Positions 38,427-50,755 of a stretch of 64,000 nucleotides of DNA are shown here, one piece after another. The notes under the pieces were generated by a model. The model made no database searches, was not told the DNA's origin, and worked only from the letters and a program-made list of their open reading frames with translations. The translations under genes and the position numbers were made by a program. The stretch is from Rouxiella sp. S1S-2 (GTDB lineage Bacteria; Pseudomonadota; Gammaproteobacteria; Enterobacterales; Enterobacteriaceae): assembly GCF_009208105.1 (NCBI RefSeq), contig NZ_WFKL01000001.1:1736001-1800000 (forward strand), in the 5' to 3' direction. How positions within the stretch are numbered: position 1 is the stretch's first letter; every line of letters starts with the position of its first letter.

Positions 38427-39131
38427 ATGCGATTGGACAAGTTTTTATCTCAACAGTTAGGCGTAAGCCGTGCGTTAGTCGCGCGTGAACTGCGTGCAAA
38501 GCGTGTTACCGTAGACGGCGAAGTGGTCAAGAGCGGATCGTTAAAATTGACCCCAGAAATGTCTGTTGAATTTGACGGCAACGTGCTGGAGCAAATTACC
38601 GGCTTCCGTTATTTCATGTTGAACAAGCCGCAGGGCTACGTCTGTTCGACCGATGATCCTGATCATCCTACCGTGCTTTATTTCCTTGAAGAGCCGGTTG
38701 CCTACAAGCTTCACGCCGCGGGTCGTCTTGATATCGACACCACGGGTTTAGTCCTGATGACCGACGACGGCCAGTGGTCGCACCGTATCACCTCACCGAA
38801 ACATCACTGTGAAAAAACCTATCTGGTAACGCTTGAGCTGCCGCTGGCAGAAGATACCGCCGAGCAGTTCACCGCCGGTGTTCAGTTGCATAATGAAGAC
38901 TCGCTGACCAAGCCTGCACAGCTTGAGCAGGTAAGTGAGCACGTGGTGCGTTTAACCATCAGCGAAGGTCGCTATCACCAAGTGAAACGCATGTTCGCCG
39001 CCGTGGGTAACCGCGTGGTTGAGTTGCACCGTGAGCGTATTGGCGACATTACTATGGACGAAGACCTTGAACCAGGCGAATACCGCCCATTGACTGAGGC
39101 AGAGATTGCCTCCGTGGTCGTTCCTCGCTAG
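38427..39131 (+). CDS. rsuA: 16S rRNA pseudouridine(516) synthase RsuA
   Basis: The 234-residue protein has an N-terminal S4 RNA-binding domain ([32 protein letters not shown]) and a pseudouridine synthase domain with the catalytic Asp in [43 protein letters not shown] is the conserved C-terminal signature. It isomerises U516 in helix 18 of 16S rRNA. bcr follows in the same direction, as in E. coli. Confidence 0.95.
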   Translation: MRLDKFLSQQLGVSRALVARELRAKRVTVDGEVVKSGSLKLTPEMSVEFDGNVLEQITGFRYFMLNKPQGYVCSTDDPDHPTVLYFLEEPVAYKLHAAGRLDIDTTGLVLMTDDGQWSHRITSPKHHCEKTYLVTLELPLAEDTAEQFTAGVQLHNEDSLTKPAQLEQVSEHVVRLTISEGRYHQVKRMFAAVGNRVVELHRERIGDITMDEDLEPGEYRPLTEAEIASVVVPR

Positions 39132-39175
39132 TCATCTGAATGACAGGTTTTCATTTTTAACAGGAGCTGTAAAAA

Positions 39176-40393
39176 GTGCAAGAACCGCGGACATCCCATT
39201 TAGGTCTGATCCTGATATTGGGACTGTTGTCGATGTTGATGCCGTTGGCTATCGACATGTATCTGCCGAGTATGCCAATGATTGCTCAGGAGTTTGGCGT
39301 TCCGGCTGGCAGTGTGCAAATGACGCTGAGTGCCTATGTATTGGGCTTTGCCGTGGGGCAGCTATTTTATGGCCCGATGGCTGACAGCCTCGGTCGTAAA
39401 CCGGTCATTTTTTGGGGCGCGCTGGTTTTTGCCATTGCTGCCGCAGCCTGTGCACTGTCAAACTCGGTAGAACAACTGGTCAATATGCGCTTTTTGCACG
39501 GCCTTTCAGCGGCGGCAGCCAGCGTAGTTATAAATGCCCTGATGCGCGATATGTTCACTAAAGACGAATTCTCGCGAATGATGTCTTTCGTGGTGCTGGT
39601 GATGACCGTTGCGCCTCTGCTGGCCCCAATGCTTGGGGGGGCTTTGATGCTGTGGTTCAGCTGGCACGCTATTTTTTGGGCGATGGCGATTGCCGCCCTG
39701 ATAGCGGCAGTGTTGGTCGCGGTGTTTATTAAAGAAACGCTGCCCAAAGAGCGCAGGCAGCGATTTCACATGCGCACCAGTCTGGGCAACTTTGCCACAC
39801 TGTTTCGCCACAAGCGCGTGCTGAGCTATATGCTGGCCAGCGGTTTCTCGTTTGCCGGCATGTTCTCGTTTCTCAGCGCAGGTCCATTTGTTTACATCGA
39901 ACTTAACGGTGTTTCACCACAGAATTTCGGCTTCTATTTTGCGTTGAACGTGGTGTTTCTGGTGATCCTGACCTTTTTTAACAGCCGCAACGTGCGTCGC
40001 TTGGGTGCGGTAAAAATGTTCCGTCTCGGCCTGATGATTCAGCTGACAATGGGCCTTTGGCTGCTGGCTGTCAGCGCTTTCGGATTAGGCTTCTGGGCAT
40101 TGGTATTCGGTGTAGCGGGCTATGTGGGTTGTATCGCAATGGTAACGTCGAATGCCATGGCGGTGATTATGGATGACTTCCCGCACATGGCTGGAACTGC
40201 CGCATCGCTGGCAGGGACGATTCGTTTTGGCACCGGCGCGCTGGTGGGTTCACTGTTGGCGATGTTCCCGGCGCACAGCGCCTGGCCGATGGTGGGGTCA
40301 ATGGCGTTCTGTATTATCGCGTCAGTCGTGCTGTATCTTTACGCCAGCAGGCCGCCAAAGGTGGCAGTAGATAAAACGGCTAACTCCTCGTAG
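39176..40393 (+). CDS. bcr: Bcr/CflA-family multidrug efflux transporter
   Basis: The 405-residue protein starts at GTG 39176 behind AGGAGC. It has 12 membrane helices and the DHA1 motifs: [20 protein letters not shown] with the key Asp in helix 1 and [18 protein letters not shown] for the loop 2-3 signature. In E. coli Bcr exports bicyclomycin, sulfonamides and cysteine by proton antiport. It lies 44 bases after rsuA. Confidence 0.93.
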   Translation: MQEPRTSHLGLILILGLLSMLMPLAIDMYLPSMPMIAQEFGVPAGSVQMTLSAYVLGFAVGQLFYGPMADSLGRKPVIFWGALVFAIAAAACALSNSVEQLVNMRFLHGLSAAAASVVINALMRDMFTKDEFSRMMSFVVLVMTVAPLLAPMLGGALMLWFSWHAIFWAMAIAALIAAVLVAVFIKETLPKERRQRFHMRTSLGNFATLFRHKRVLSYMLASGFSFAGMFSFLSAGPFVYIELNGVSPQNFGFYFALNVVFLVILTFFNSRNVRRLGAVKMFRLGLMIQLTMGLWLLAVSAFGLGFWALVFGVAGYVGCIAMVTSNAMAVIMDDFPHMAGTAASLAGTIRFGTGALVGSLLAMFPAHSAWPMVGSMAFCIIASVVLYLYASRPPKVAVDKTANSS

Positions 40394-40409
40394 TTCAGTG
40401 CCCTTCAAT

Positions 40410-40446
40410 CCTCTCCCTGCAATGCGAAAACGTAGGCAGGGAGAGG
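40410..40446. terminator. stem-loop between convergent bcr and roxA
   Basis: An 11-bp perfect stem, CCTCTCCCTGC/GCAGGGAGAGG, around a 15-base loop. There is no long U-run on either side. Confidence 0.6.
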
Positions 40447-40457
40447 GTCTTCAAACA

Positions 40458-41579
40458 TTACTCGTCAAAGTACCAGTAACCGCTATTCACTAGTGCGCAG
40501 AGCAGTGCAAGGAAGGAAGGGTCTTCCAGCGCGTCGCCGAGCATAGCCTGGGTTACGCTCAGATTACGGCTTAAGGCATCCGCAGCCGCAGTATGCTCGG
40601 TGACGATTGGCTCGCCGTTCACATAGCAGCGATCGCCGACTTTCAGGACGCGAAGTCCACCCAAACGTTGCAGTGCCTCGCCTGATTCGAGAAACTCGTA
40701 AACTTCGCCTGGCTGATAAGGCGGCTCCGGTGGCGCAACGTCAAGCTCGTGGCGCGACTGTGAAATAAACTCGCCAAACCAGCTGTTGAAGTGTTCCGGG
40801 CTGGCCACCAGGTCGGTCATCATATTACGCAGTCCGTCGAGCTCGTGCTGTTGAACCTCGGCAGGATGTTCGCGCCTGACCAATTCAGGATCGCTGTAGC
40901 GTTTGCTGCCCAGCTCGCGTGATAACACATAGTCAGCGAATCCACTGACCATTTCACGTGAACTTGGTGCGCGGAACCCAACCGAATAGTTAATGGCGTT
41001 TTCCAGCGAATAGCCTTCGTGCGGGAATCCAGGCGGAATATAGATAATGTCACCGGGTTCCATCTCTTCATCGATGATGGCATCGAAAGGTTCAACCTGC
41101 AGCAAGTCGGGGTGCGGAGAGTGCTGTTTCATCGCAATCTTCTCGCCCACGCGCCAGCGACGACGGCCGGTACCTTGAATGATGAAGACGTCATATTGGT
41201 CGAGGTGTGGTCCCACGCCACCGCCCGGCACTGAGAAGGAGACCATCAGGTCATCCATTCGCCAATCGGGGATTTGACGGAAAGGGCACATCAGGCGTGC
41301 TGAAGGCTCATGCCAATGGTCTACGGCCTGAACCAGAATGGACCAATTTGTTTCGCCAAGGTGATCGTAGCTTTCAAAGGGACCGTGGCTTACCTGCCAG
41401 CGGCCTTTTTCGTGGCTGACAAGACGGCTGTCTACTTCGCTTTCCATTGCCAGCCCCGCCAGCTCATCCGGGGAAAGGGGATCGATAAAATTTTTAAAGC
41501 CACGTTTAAGCAGGACCGGACGTTTCTGCCAATAACGCGCGAGAAAGTCGTCCCAGTCTAAATCAAGTTGATAATCCAT
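40458..41579 (-). CDS. roxA: RoxA (YcfD) ribosomal protein L16 arginine hydroxylase
   Basis: The protein has 373 residues, as in E. coli, from the ATG at 41579 with GGAAAAG upstream. It is a JmjC-type 2-oxoglutarate/Fe(II) oxygenase. The iron ligands are H125 and D127 in GPHLDQYD and H187 in PPGFPHEGYS. A winged-helix-like C-terminal domain follows. It hydroxylates an Arg of L16 (uL16). The gene lies downstream of phoPQ on the same strand with a 140-base gap. Confidence 0.94.
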   Translation of the reverse strand: MDYQLDLDWDDFLARYWQKRPVLLKRGFKNFIDPLSPDELAGLAMESEVDSRLVSHEKGRWQVSHGPFESYDHLGETNWSILVQAVDHWHEPSARLMCPFRQIPDWRMDDLMVSFSVPGGGVGPHLDQYDVFIIQGTGRRRWRVGEKIAMKQHSPHPDLLQVEPFDAIIDEEMEPGDIIYIPPGFPHEGYSLENAINYSVGFRAPSSREMVSGFADYVLSRELGSKRYSDPELVRREHPAEVQQHELDGLRNMMTDLVASPEHFNSWFGEFISQSRHELDVAPPEPPYQPGEVYEFLESGEALQRLGGLRVLKVGDRCYVNGEPIVTEHTAAADALSRNLSVTQAMLGDALEDPSFLALLCALVNSGYWYFDE

Positions 41580-41719
41580 TTGTCTTTTCCACGGATTGCT
41601 GATGTCTGACAAGGATTATAACGGAACATCACCGTGCTGGCTTAGGCAATCGCCAGCAATTTTTCACAATAGCGCTAATTCTTCGAGACGTATTCCAGAG
41701 TGGGCAAAGTGCGCTTCTT

Positions 41720-43174
41720 TTAGGCTTGGTCGCTGTCATACTGCTGGCCAAAGGAGATACGCATGCTGGCACCGCCAAGCTCGCTGTCGCCAATCAGAAT
41801 TTTGCCGCTATATTGTTCAATGATTTCGCTGGCAAGCGAAAGGCCAAGGCCCTGACCCGGACGGAGGGTATCGGCTCGTTGGCCGCGTTTGAAAATAAGC
41901 TCACGTTGATGCTCGGCGATCCCTGGACCGTCGTCCTCGACCAGAATCACTAATTCGTTTTCTGTATGAATAGCGCTGATTTCCACAAACTCGAGGCAAT
42001 ATTTGCAGGCATTATCGATGACGTTGCCCAGCACTTCCATAAAGTCGTTTTTCTCACCGATGAAGGTAATTTCGGGCGAGATGTCCAGCGTCAGTACCAC
42101 GCCTTTGCGCTGATAAACTTTATTCAAGGCGGAACAAAGGCTGTCGAGAAGGGCGGGCACGGAGTGGATCTCACGGACCAGAATCAGGTGCTCGGACCTC
42201 AGTGTGGCGCGATGCAGATAATAACCAATCTGCTGAGAAATGCGGCTTATCTGTTCCAGCATAATCGGCTCAGCTTTTTCGATGCTCATTTCTTTGCCGT
42301 TACGCAGGGATCGAAGTGTAGTTTGCAGGACCGCCAGCGGCGTTTTAAGACTGTGAGTCAAATCGGCAAGCGTCGTGCGGTAGCGATCGTAACGGCCACG
42401 TTCACTGCTGAGAAGAATATTCAGGTTACGTACCAGGCCGCGCAGCTCAAGCGGCGTCTGCTCATCAAGCAAATCACGCTCTTTGGTCTCAAGCTCGGCA
42501 ACCTGAATAATCAGCGACTTGATAGGTCGCAGGCTCCAGTAGGCAACCAGCCACAGCAGCGGCACCACCAGCAGCAGGTTTGCCAGCAGCACATAGCTGA
42601 ACCATTGCCACACTAAATCGGAGTGCTGTAACTCCTGTGGAATACTGTCGACCACGACAATGTTCAGCGCAGGCAAGCGTGAGGTTGCAGGATAGGTATT
42701 TACCGCTACCGAGTGGGTCATGGCGGTAGCGTTGGTCTGGTCATAGGATTTTAGTCGGTCTTGCGCCTGCGGGTTATTGCCCACCACTTCACTGGAGGTG
42801 AGGGTGTCGGTATCAAGGTCGTAGAAACCAGCTTTGTTGAGCCAGGACTTGCTGATTTGCGCTTCCAGATCCGGTACGCGGCGCTGAGCCCACAGCAGCT
42901 TGCCGTTGCTATCATAGATAAATACCAACGTTGGAAAGTTGATATCCAGGTCGGGTGGCACGTTGATCGTTAATTTATCGTCGTGCCACTGCGCCAGGCT
43001 GAAAAACAGATTACTTTCGCCCCGCAGCAAACGATAGGCTGTTTTATCGAAGCTGACCAGATACCCGACCACGGCCACCAGGCCGTAGGCGAGAGAAAGC
43101 GCCAGCACGACTGCGGCGGTAGCCATCATGTAGCGCGAGCGGAGCGAGAAGGGATTCTTGTTTTTCGGGATCAC
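41720..43174 (-). CDS. phoQ: PhoQ sensor histidine kinase
   Basis: The 484-residue protein has a membrane helix at about 17-40, a PDC-fold periplasmic sensor of about 150 residues, a second helix at about 192-213, HAMP, and a kinase core with the phosphorylated His at 274 in [12 protein letters not shown]-site motifs are [20 protein letters not shown] and GQGLGLSLA. The periplasmic part binds divalent cations and responds to low Mg2+, acid pH and cationic peptides in the family. It follows phoP by 21 bases in one operon. Confidence 0.95.
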   Translation of the reverse strand: MIPKNKNPFSLRSRYMMATAAVVLALSLAYGLVAVVGYLVSFDKTAYRLLRGESNLFFSLAQWHDDKLTINVPPDLDINFPTLVFIYDSNGKLLWAQRRVPDLEAQISKSWLNKAGFYDLDTDTLTSSEVVGNNPQAQDRLKSYDQTNATAMTHSVAVNTYPATSRLPALNIVVVDSIPQELQHSDLVWQWFSYVLLANLLLVVPLLWLVAYWSLRPIKSLIIQVAELETKERDLLDEQTPLELRGLVRNLNILLSSERGRYDRYRTTLADLTHSLKTPLAVLQTTLRSLRNGKEMSIEKAEPIMLEQISRISQQIGYYLHRATLRSEHLILVREIHSVPALLDSLCSALNKVYQRKGVVLTLDISPEITFIGEKNDFMEVLGNVIDNACKYCLEFVEISAIHTENELVILVEDDGPGIAEHQRELIFKRGQRADTLRPGQGLGLSLASEIIEQYSGKILIGDSELGGASMRISFGQQYDSDQA

Positions 43175-43195
43175 TGTTTTATGGCCGAATAAGTT

Positions 43196-43870
43196 TTAGG
43201 CACGAATATCAAAGCGGTAGCCTTGACCACGAACAGTTGTAATGACTTCAACCGGATGCTCCACCTGCAGTTTTTTGCGCAGTCTGCCCATCAGCACGTC
43301 AACGGTGTGGCTTTCACGCAACTCCGCATCGGGATAAAGCTGAAGCATCAGGCTGTCTTTACTTACTACTTTTCCGGCGTTACGGATCAGCGTTTCAATA
43401 ATAGTGTATTCAAAAGCGGTCAGTTTTACCGGTTGCTCATTTACTGTCAATTCGCGGCGTGACAGGTCAATGGTAAACGGCGGTAGGGCAATAATCTGCG
43501 AAGCGAGTCCGCTGTTGCGACGCATAAGTGCCTGCATGCGGGCGATGACTTCTTCAAGATGGAAAGGCTTAGTGACATAGTCATCAGCACCGGCTTCAAG
43601 CACGGCGACTTTATCCTGCCAACTTTCGCGGGCAGTCAGAACCAGAATAGGCAGTTTGACCTGATGATTACGCCAGCGCTGAATCATGCTCAACCCGTCT
43701 TCGCCCGGCAGTCCGAGGTCGACGATAGCAATATCAGGCGCGTGCTCCTGCAAAAAATAGTCAGCTTCCTTGGCATCTTCCGCCGAGTCAACCTGATTGC
43801 CCATTTCGCGCAGTTGCACTGAAAGGTGATGGCGTAATAACGCATTATCTTCAACGACTAAAATTCGCAT
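43196..43870 (-). CDS. phoP: PhoP response regulator
   Basis: The 224-residue OmpR-type regulator has the receiver domain with acidic pocket E8-D9, phospho-acceptor D51 in [13 protein letters not shown], Thr in VLTARES and Lys in VTKPFH. The winged helix DNA-binding domain ends [22 protein letters not shown]. It controls Mg2+ transport, LPS modification and virulence genes in enterobacteria. A PhoP box lies upstream of its start, indicating autoregulation. Confidence 0.96.
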   Translation of the reverse strand: MRILVVEDNALLRHHLSVQLREMGNQVDSAEDAKEADYFLQEHAPDIAIVDLGLPGEDGLSMIQRWRNHQVKLPILVLTARESWQDKVAVLEAGADDYVTKPFHLEEVIARMQALMRRNSGLASQIIALPPFTIDLSRRELTVNEQPVKLTAFEYTIIETLIRNAGKVVSKDSLMLQLYPDAELRESHTVDVLMGRLRKKLQVEHPVEVITTVRGQGYRFDIRA

Positions 43871-43946
43871 AACTTTCTCCGGTTTCGGCTTGGCTCATTA
43901 TCATCGTCAGAAGATAAACCTGATATCAACCATAAGATGGAAAATA

Positions 43947-43963
43947 TAAACGAAATATAAACG
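43947..43963 (-). promoter_or_regulatory. PhoP box upstream of phoPQ
   Basis: On the minus strand: CGTTTA-TATTT-CGTTTA, the direct hexamer repeat with 5-base spacer that PhoP binds ((T/G)GTTTA-N5-(T/G)GTTTA). It is 77 bases upstream of the phoP start. Confidence 0.8.
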
Positions 43964-44035
43964 AGAAAAGAAAGGCACGCCTGGTTATTTTTTCATACTG
44001 TGAGTATTTCGGCATTACGTGGCCGTTACGATAAT

Positions 44036-44070
44036 AAAAAAGGGGAGAAAACCGACGTTTTCTCCCCTTT
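44036..44070. terminator. intrinsic terminator downstream of purB
   Basis: AAAAGGGGAGAAAAC and GTTTTCTCCCCTTT form a 14-bp stem with a CGAC-type loop. A-runs on the plus-strand left side give a U-tail to the minus-strand purB transcript. Confidence 0.88.
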
Positions 44071-44096
44071 GAATCAGGACTGAAATTTACGAGAAA

Positions 44097-45485
<1,389 letters not shown>

Positions 45486-45503
45486 TTATTAACAGTAGAA
45501 TTT

Positions 45504-45526
45504 CATACCTGCGCGGTGCAGGTATG
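45504..45526. repeat. perfect hairpin in the purB-hflD gap
   Basis: CATACCTGC/GCAGGTATG forms a 9-bp stem with a 5-base loop. It has no U-tail. It may set the processing or attenuation point between hflD and purB. Confidence 0.4.
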
Positions 45527-45539
45527 GTAAATCAGATTT

Positions 45540-46166
45540 TCAGCAACGGGCGAGAATAGCTTTTGCCTGTTCGAACAATCGGTTACGAGAAAACATTAGC
45601 TGCAGGCGACCACCGCCTACTTGCTGCCACAGTACTGCTGCGCGGATACCCGCGAGAAGCAAGGCACGAACTTTAGCCTGAATCTGGGTGTTCTGCAAAA
45701 TCGCCGGCGAACCCACAACCTGAATTCGCGGACCGGCCGGGCTAACGATATCGACATAAATCGAGGCCAGAGAGCTGATAACCTGCTCAGATTCAAGGTC
45801 GAAGTGAGCCAGTTGACGATCAAGCTGATCGATACGCAGACTCAATTGATCCATTGATGATTTCTTGGCATGAAGTTTACGCTCCAGCACCATCAGGCTC
45901 AACGTATAGCGCGTAAGTTCAGCGCCCAAACCCTGCCGATTCGCGTTAAGCACGCCCAGCAACGTTTCGAGACCCATTTTGAGATTAGCTTCATTATTAC
46001 CGTATACCGCAAGCGTAGACGCCGGATTCATTTCGAGCAGGCTGCGCAGGGAAACAGTCATCTCTTCTTTGGCGCAAGTACCTTCGTGGGCAAGCTGTTG
46101 AACTAAACGCGCAGACTGGCACATTCCAGCCAATGCCAGCGTAATGTCATAATAATTTTTGGCCAC
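45540..46166 (-). CDS. hflD: HflD, high-frequency-lysogenisation protein
   Basis: The 208-residue helical protein is associated with the inner face of the membrane. [29 protein letters not shown] and the C-terminal [27 protein letters not shown] are conserved. In E. coli HflD binds the lambda CII activator and lowers lysogeny; its host role, between mnmA and purB, is unclear. The gene order mnmA-hflD-purB is kept, with an additional gene inserted before mnmA. Confidence 0.94.
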   Translation of the reverse strand: MAKNYYDITLALAGMCQSARLVQQLAHEGTCAKEEMTVSLRSLLEMNPASTLAVYGNNEANLKMGLETLLGVLNANRQGLGAELTRYTLSLMVLERKLHAKKSSMDQLSLRIDQLDRQLAHFDLESEQVISSLASIYVDIVSPAGPRIQVVGSPAILQNTQIQAKVRALLLAGIRAAVLWQQVGGGRLQLMFSRNRLFEQAKAILARC

Positions 46167-46413
46167 GGTTACTCCTGTAAGCGCTGTTCGACAGCAAGGT
46201 TCTGCGACTTTTGCGGATGTCCAACTAATGGCGACAGATCATGCCATAAAATGACGGCTAAACACAGAGCCGAAAAGCAGGGAATCTCCCTCATCAACCG
46301 ATAAGATAGGGGTTATAGCCTAAACTTTGCTTTAGTCATGAGACTTCGCCTAGATTTGTTGATTAAATAAGCGCAGAAGCCACTTTCAATATTTATCAAA
46401 AAAGGAAGAGTAG

Positions 46414-46845
46414 ATGAAGACGTTAGCGTGGTATGCCGTGTGTTCAATGATTTCTTTGACAGCATTTAGCGCTGTTGCCGAGATGCCGGGTAAGTCGATA
46501 GATCAACGAACACAGAGCTGCTCTAAAAATGCGGTAACAACGATAGATTCAGAAACCTGCCTGCAAAATGGCTATGCGGAGTGGGACAAAGAGCTCAACG
46601 TGCAATATCAGGCGCTGCTTAAAGGGCAATCCGCTGAGGCAAAAAAAGCCATTGTTCAGTCCCAGCGCGATTGGCTGACGTACCAAAAATCCTATTTTGC
46701 CGCATTGGACAGTTTTTATCGTCAACAGCAGGGGACTATTTGGGGCATAGTCGATGCGCAGGCCAAGCTGGATTTTATCCGCGCAAAAGCGATTGAGTTA
46801 AATACCTGGCAGGGAAGTACGGATGTGAGCGGAGGGCAGGGATAA
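46414..46845 (+). CDS. LprI/DUF1311-family secreted protein
   Basis: The 143-residue protein has a signal peptide (KTLAWYAVCSMISLTAFSAVA). The mature part holds the DUF1311 helical core: CLQNGYAEWDKELNVQYQALLKG, KKAIVQSQRDWLTYQKSYF. Cys residues in CSKN and ETCLQNG may pair in the periplasm. Relatives include lysozyme-inhibitor-like LprI of mycobacteria, but activity is unproven here. It is on the plus strand between hflD and mnmA, an insertion compared with the E. coli order. Confidence 0.82.
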   Translation: MKTLAWYAVCSMISLTAFSAVAEMPGKSIDQRTQSCSKNAVTTIDSETCLQNGYAEWDKELNVQYQALLKGQSAEAKKAIVQSQRDWLTYQKSYFAALDSFYRQQQGTIWGIVDAQAKLDFIRAKAIELNTWQGSTDVSGGQG

Positions 46846-46909
46846 GCGGTAACGAGAGATAAAGTACAGGACATCATTGCTGCCCTGTACTTTAAGATAT
46901 CTTTAACCG

Positions 46910-48016
46910 TTAAACTAACGGAATGCGCTGTTCAATAACGCCGCCGCCAAGGCAAATTTCACCCCGATAAAACACGGCAGACTGGCCTGGTGTTACAGCA
47001 GCAACGGGCGATTCGAAGCGAACTTCGATGCGATTGTCGTTTAAAGGTGTAATCACGCAGGGAATATCTTCCTGGCGATAGCGTGTTTTGACAACGCAAT
47101 GCAGAGGAGCTGTTATTGGCTGTCGATCGACCCAGTCAAGTTGCTGAGCAATCAGACCAACCGACATCAGGCGTGGATGTTCATGACCCTGCGCAACATA
47201 CAAAATGTTGTTGGCAACATCTTTATCCACCACGTACCAAGGATCTTCACCGCCGTCTTTTTGACCGCCAATGCCCAGACCCTTGCGCTGACCCAGCGTG
47301 TGATACATCAAGCCCTGATGCTGGCCCATGTCCTGGCCGTCAACGCTCTTGATTGGGCCAGGCTGCGCGGGCAGGTAGCGTCCAAGAAAATCGCGGAATT
47401 TGCGCTCACCGATGAAGCAGATACCCGTCGAATCTTTTTTCTTGGCGGTAACTAACTCTTGCTCTTCGGCAATACGGCGCACTTCTGGCTTCTCAAGCTC
47501 GCCCACTGGGAACAGACTTTTGGCAATCTGGTCGCTTCCCAAGGTATAAAGGAAGTAGCTCTGGTCTTTATTGCCGTCGAGGCCGCGTAAAAGCTGGCTC
47601 TTGCCATGGCTGTCCTGGCGGCGCACGTAGTGTCCGGTTGCAATATAATCCGCGCCCAGGTCTTCCGCTGCGAACTCAAGGAATGCTTTAAATTTTATCT
47701 CTTTGTTGCACAGAATGTCGGGATTAGGCGTGCGTCCGGCCTTGTATTCCTGCAGAAAATGCTCGAATACGTTGTCCCAATACTCTGCGGCAAAATTAAT
47801 GGTGTGCAGCTTGATACCCAGCTTGTCGCTTACCGCTTGCGCATCGGCAAGGTCAGTTGCGGCCGAGCAGTACTCTTCATCGTCGTCCTCTTCCCAATTC
47901 TTCATAAAGAGTCCCTCGACCTGATACCCCTGTTGTTGCAGCAGGTAAGCAGATACTGAGGAGTCGACACCGCCGGACATTCCGACGATCACTTTTTTCT
48001 GGCTGTTGTCAGACAT
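46910..48016 (-). CDS. mnmA: tRNA 2-thiouridylase MnmA
   Basis: The protein has 368 residues, the E. coli length, from the ATG at 48016. The PP-loop GMSGGVDSS binds ATP. The catalytic Cys pair is in [11 protein letters not shown] and [12 protein letters not shown]. It takes sulfur from the Tus relay and thiolates U34 of tRNA Lys, Glu and Gln. The C-terminal beta-barrel ends [18 protein letters not shown]. Confidence 0.96.
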   Translation of the reverse strand: MSDNSQKKVIVGMSGGVDSSVSAYLLQQQGYQVEGLFMKNWEEDDDEEYCSAATDLADAQAVSDKLGIKLHTINFAAEYWDNVFEHFLQEYKAGRTPNPDILCNKEIKFKAFLEFAAEDLGADYIATGHYVRRQDSHGKSQLLRGLDGNKDQSYFLYTLGSDQIAKSLFPVGELEKPEVRRIAEEQELVTAKKKDSTGICFIGERKFRDFLGRYLPAQPGPIKSVDGQDMGQHQGLMYHTLGQRKGLGIGGQKDGGEDPWYVVDKDVANNILYVAQGHEHPRLMSVGLIAQQLDWVDRQPITAPLHCVVKTRYRQEDIPCVITPLNDNRIEVRFESPVAAVTPGQSAVFYRGEICLGGGVIEQRIPLV

Positions 48017-48186
48017 AGCAGTTCCAAAACATAGAATCATAACCCGTTAAACGCCGTCCACACGAGGATGAAGGCCGCGCGCCGACTGCATTTCGTTCGG
48101 GGGCATAAAAAATAGCAGGCAAAATTTTATCACGTTGTACGTAGGGCTGCACAGGTGAATGGTGCTACGCCGCAGACGGTGATGGC

Positions 48187-48627
48187 TTATACATTATAAT
48201 TGCCGAGAACTTCCAACGGGTAACGTGCGGTCTGTTGATACAGGCGAATACTCTCGGCAACGAGCGGCGAGCGAAGATGATGGGAGCTAAATATTTCTTC
48301 GGCGCTCAGCCACCGGCAGCCGGAAATGTCGCTGTCCTGCGGGGTTGTAGCCACAATTTCGGGTAAATCAATCACGAAACAAAAACGCAGGAATGAGGTC
48401 TGATCTGGCGCCTGCCATTGATGCAAACCCATGAAAAATTGCGGGGCTGCGTCTATGCCGGTTTCTTCAAATAGTTCGCGACGCGCGGCGGCAATCAACG
48501 TTTCATTCGCTTCAAGGTGACCGGCCGGCTGATTTAGCGTTAGCCTGCCGTGAATAATTTCGTCAACCAGCAAAAACTTGCCTTCGGCCTGAACCACGCA
48601 GGCGACGGTGACATTCGGTTTAAACAT
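48187..48627 (-). CDS. nudJ: Nudix phosphatase NudJ
   Basis: The 146-residue protein has a full Nudix box, [20 protein letters not shown] followed by TGI. In E. coli NudJ removes phosphate from nucleoside tri- and diphosphates and from the thiamine precursor HMP-PP. Its start overlaps the end of rluE by eight bases, so the two are translationally coupled. Confidence 0.93.
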   Translation of the reverse strand: MFKPNVTVACVVQAEGKFLLVDEIIHGRLTLNQPAGHLEANETLIAAARRELFEETGIDAAPQFFMGLHQWQAPDQTSFLRFCFVIDLPEIVATTPQDSDISGCRWLSAEEIFSSHHLRSPLVAESIRLYQQTARYPLEVLGNYNV

Positions 48628-49246
48628 GCGTTATCTCCTTCCATTCACCCGGCGCCAAATCACCCAGTGTCAGCTCACCCATGCTGTAGCGAATAAGCCG
48701 TAACGTAGGATAGCCGATATGCGCGGTCATGCGTCGCACCTGACGGTTTTTACCTTCATATAGGGTGATTTTTAGCCAGCTGGTAGGAATGCTTTTGCGC
48801 TCACGAATTGGCGGAACGCGTTCCCAAAGCCACGCGGGCTGGTCTACGACCTCAATACCAGCGGGCAATGTTTTCCCATCTTTAAGCGGCAACCCGCGGC
48901 TAAAGGCCATCAGTGCAGCTTCGTCGGGCACGCCCTCGACCTGTGCAAAATATATTTTGGCCGTGCGTTTGCCGGGTTGAGTCAATTTTGCCTGCAGTTG
49001 CCCGTCATTGGTCAGCACCAAAAGACCTTCGCTGTCTCTATCGAGTCGACCCGCGGCATACACATTTTCGACTGAAATATAGTCCTTCAGCGTGGCGCGT
49101 CCAGCTTCGTCAGTAAACTGTGGCAGCACGTCAAAAGGCTTGTTGAAAAGAAGGACTTTTCGTTCCTCTTTTAACAAAATTTTATCCTTATGTGGCTTGG
49201 TGCTGAAACGTTTAATGCTGTGATTTTTAACAAAGAATTTATTCAT
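48620..49246 (-). CDS. rluE: 23S rRNA pseudouridine(2457) synthase RluE
   Basis: The 208-residue RsuA-family enzyme lacks an S4 domain. The catalytic Asp is in [44 protein letters not shown] is the conserved end motif. It modifies U2457 of 23S rRNA in the peptidyl transferase region. It is divergent from icd, as in E. coli. Confidence 0.94.
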   Translation of the reverse strand: MNKFFVKNHSIKRFSTKPHKDKILLKEERKVLLFNKPFDVLPQFTDEAGRATLKDYISVENVYAAGRLDRDSEGLLVLTNDGQLQAKLTQPGKRTAKIYFAQVEGVPDEAALMAFSRGLPLKDGKTLPAGIEVVDQPAWLWERVPPIRERKSIPTSWLKITLYEGKNRQVRRMTAHIGYPTLRLIRYSMGELTLGDLAPGEWKEITHV

Positions 49247-49378
49247 AGTCGTTGTGATGGCGAATTATTGGCGCATTATACTTGAAAATTGTTTGCGATT
49301 GGCGTCGGGAAAATATTCAAGTAGTATTGACCCGCATCCTACAAATATTTAACAAATAATGCGCTGAAGGAGAGGTTA

Positions 49379-50632
49379 ATGGAAAGCAAAGTAGTTGTTC
49401 CGGCTAAAGGTACCAAGATTACCGTTGATGCCAAGGGTAAACTGGTTGTTCCTAATAATCCTATCATCCCTTTTATTGAGGGAGACGGTATCGGTGTTGA
49501 TGTTACTCCGGCAATGCTCAAAGTTGTCGATGCAGCTGTTCAGAAGGCTTACAACGGTGAGCGCAAAATTTCCTGGATGGAAATCTACACCGGTGAGAAA
49601 TCTGTAGAGCTGTACGGCCAAGACGTCTGGTTACCGCAGGAAACGCTGGATCTGATCCGCGATTACCGCGTTGCCATCAAAGGCCCGCTCACTACGCCGG
49701 TCGGCGGCGGCATTCGTTCCCTGAACGTAGCCCTGCGCCAACAGTTAGACCTGTATATCTGTCTGCGTCCGGTTCGTTATTACACCGGCACGCCAAGCCC
49801 GGTTAAGCGCCCTGAAGATATCGACATGGTTATCTTCCGCGAAAACTCCGAAGATATCTATGCCGGTATCGAGTGGAAAGCCGGTTCTGCTGAAGCGGAC
49901 AAAGTGATCAAATTTCTGCAAGACGAAATGGGCGTCAACAAAATCCGTTTCCCACAGGACTGCGGCATTGGCGTGAAACCTTGCTCTGAAGAGGGCACCA
50001 AGCGTTTAGTACGTGCGGCTATTGAATACACTATCACTAACGATCGTGATTCACTGACGCTGGTACACAAAGGCAACATCATGAAATTCACCGAAGGTGC
50101 GTTCAAAGATTGGGGTTACCAGCTGGCTCGTGAAGAGTTCGGCGGTGAACTGATTGACGGCGGTCCTTGGGTCAAAATTAAGAACCCAAACAACGGCAAA
50201 GATATCATCATTAAAGACGTTATCGCCGATGCATTCCTGCAGCAAATCCTGCTGCGCCCTGCAGAATATGATGTTATCGCTTGTATGAACCTCAACGGCG
50301 ACTACATTTCCGACGCCCTCGCGGCACAGGTTGGCGGTATTGGTATTGCTCCCGGTGCCAACATTGGTTCCGAATGCGCGCTGTTTGAAGCGACCCACGG
50401 TACCGCACCAAAATATGCCGGTCAGGATAAGGTGAACCCAGGTTCAGTGATCCTCTCTGCAGAAATGATGCTGCGTCATATGGAATGGTTCGAAGCGGCC
50501 GATCTGATTGTGAAGGGAATGGAAGCGGCGATTGCCAAGAAAACCGTGACTTACGATTTCGAACGTCTGATGGACGGCGCTAAGCTGTTGAAATGTTCAG
50601 AGTTTGGCGATGCGATGATCGCGAATATGTAA
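49379..50632 (+). CDS. icd: NADP-dependent isocitrate dehydrogenase
   Basis: The 417-residue TCA-cycle enzyme converts isocitrate to 2-oxoglutarate. Substrate-site [13 protein letters not shown] holds the Ser phosphorylated by AceK in E. coli; [27 protein letters not shown] is the family signature. AAGGAGAGG precedes the ATG. The C-terminus ([19 protein letters not shown]) is intact. In e14 and phage 21 lysogens the last part of icd is supplied by the phage, and the integrase next door suggests the same here. Confidence 0.96.
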   Translation: MESKVVVPAKGTKITVDAKGKLVVPNNPIIPFIEGDGIGVDVTPAMLKVVDAAVQKAYNGERKISWMEIYTGEKSVELYGQDVWLPQETLDLIRDYRVAIKGPLTTPVGGGIRSLNVALRQQLDLYICLRPVRYYTGTPSPVKRPEDIDMVIFRENSEDIYAGIEWKAGSAEADKVIKFLQDEMGVNKIRFPQDCGIGVKPCSEEGTKRLVRAAIEYTITNDRDSLTLVHKGNIMKFTEGAFKDWGYQLAREEFGGELIDGGPWVKIKNPNNGKDIIIKDVIADAFLQQILLRPAEYDVIACMNLNGDYISDALAAQVGGIGIAPGANIGSECALFEATHGTAPKYAGQDKVNPGSVILSAEMMLRHMEWFEAADLIVKGMEAAIAKKTVTYDFERLMDGAKLLKCSEFGDAMIANM

Positions 50633-50740
50633 TGTCGGGAAACCGAGATGCACGAGACGGGAGCCGAAAGGGTCCCGTTTTTTTTAGGACAACATGATCC
50701 TTCTGCAAAACTCCTGCAAAACCCTTCTGCAAAACTGTAC
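50560..50740. other. probable left attachment site (attL) within the icd 3' end
   Basis: The prophage integrase ends 124 bases beyond icd, the exact arrangement of e14 and phage 21, which recombine inside the last part of icd. Three copies of a CTGCAAAAC element at 50699-50737 (two as CTTCTGCAAAACT/C) look like integrase arm-type sites. The core cannot be set without the other junction, which lies outside the window. Confidence 0.5.
50657..50685 (+). terminator. icd transcription terminator
   Basis: ACGGGA(g)CC-gaaa-GG(g)TCCCGT followed by eight T. Confidence 0.9.
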
Positions 50741-50755
50741 AATAAACAACCTATC

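Noticed and set aside
50699..50737. Repeated CTGCAAAAC considered as a CRISPR-like array
   Set aside because: Only three short copies with almost no spacers, directly at the attachment site; integrase arm-type sites explain them better.
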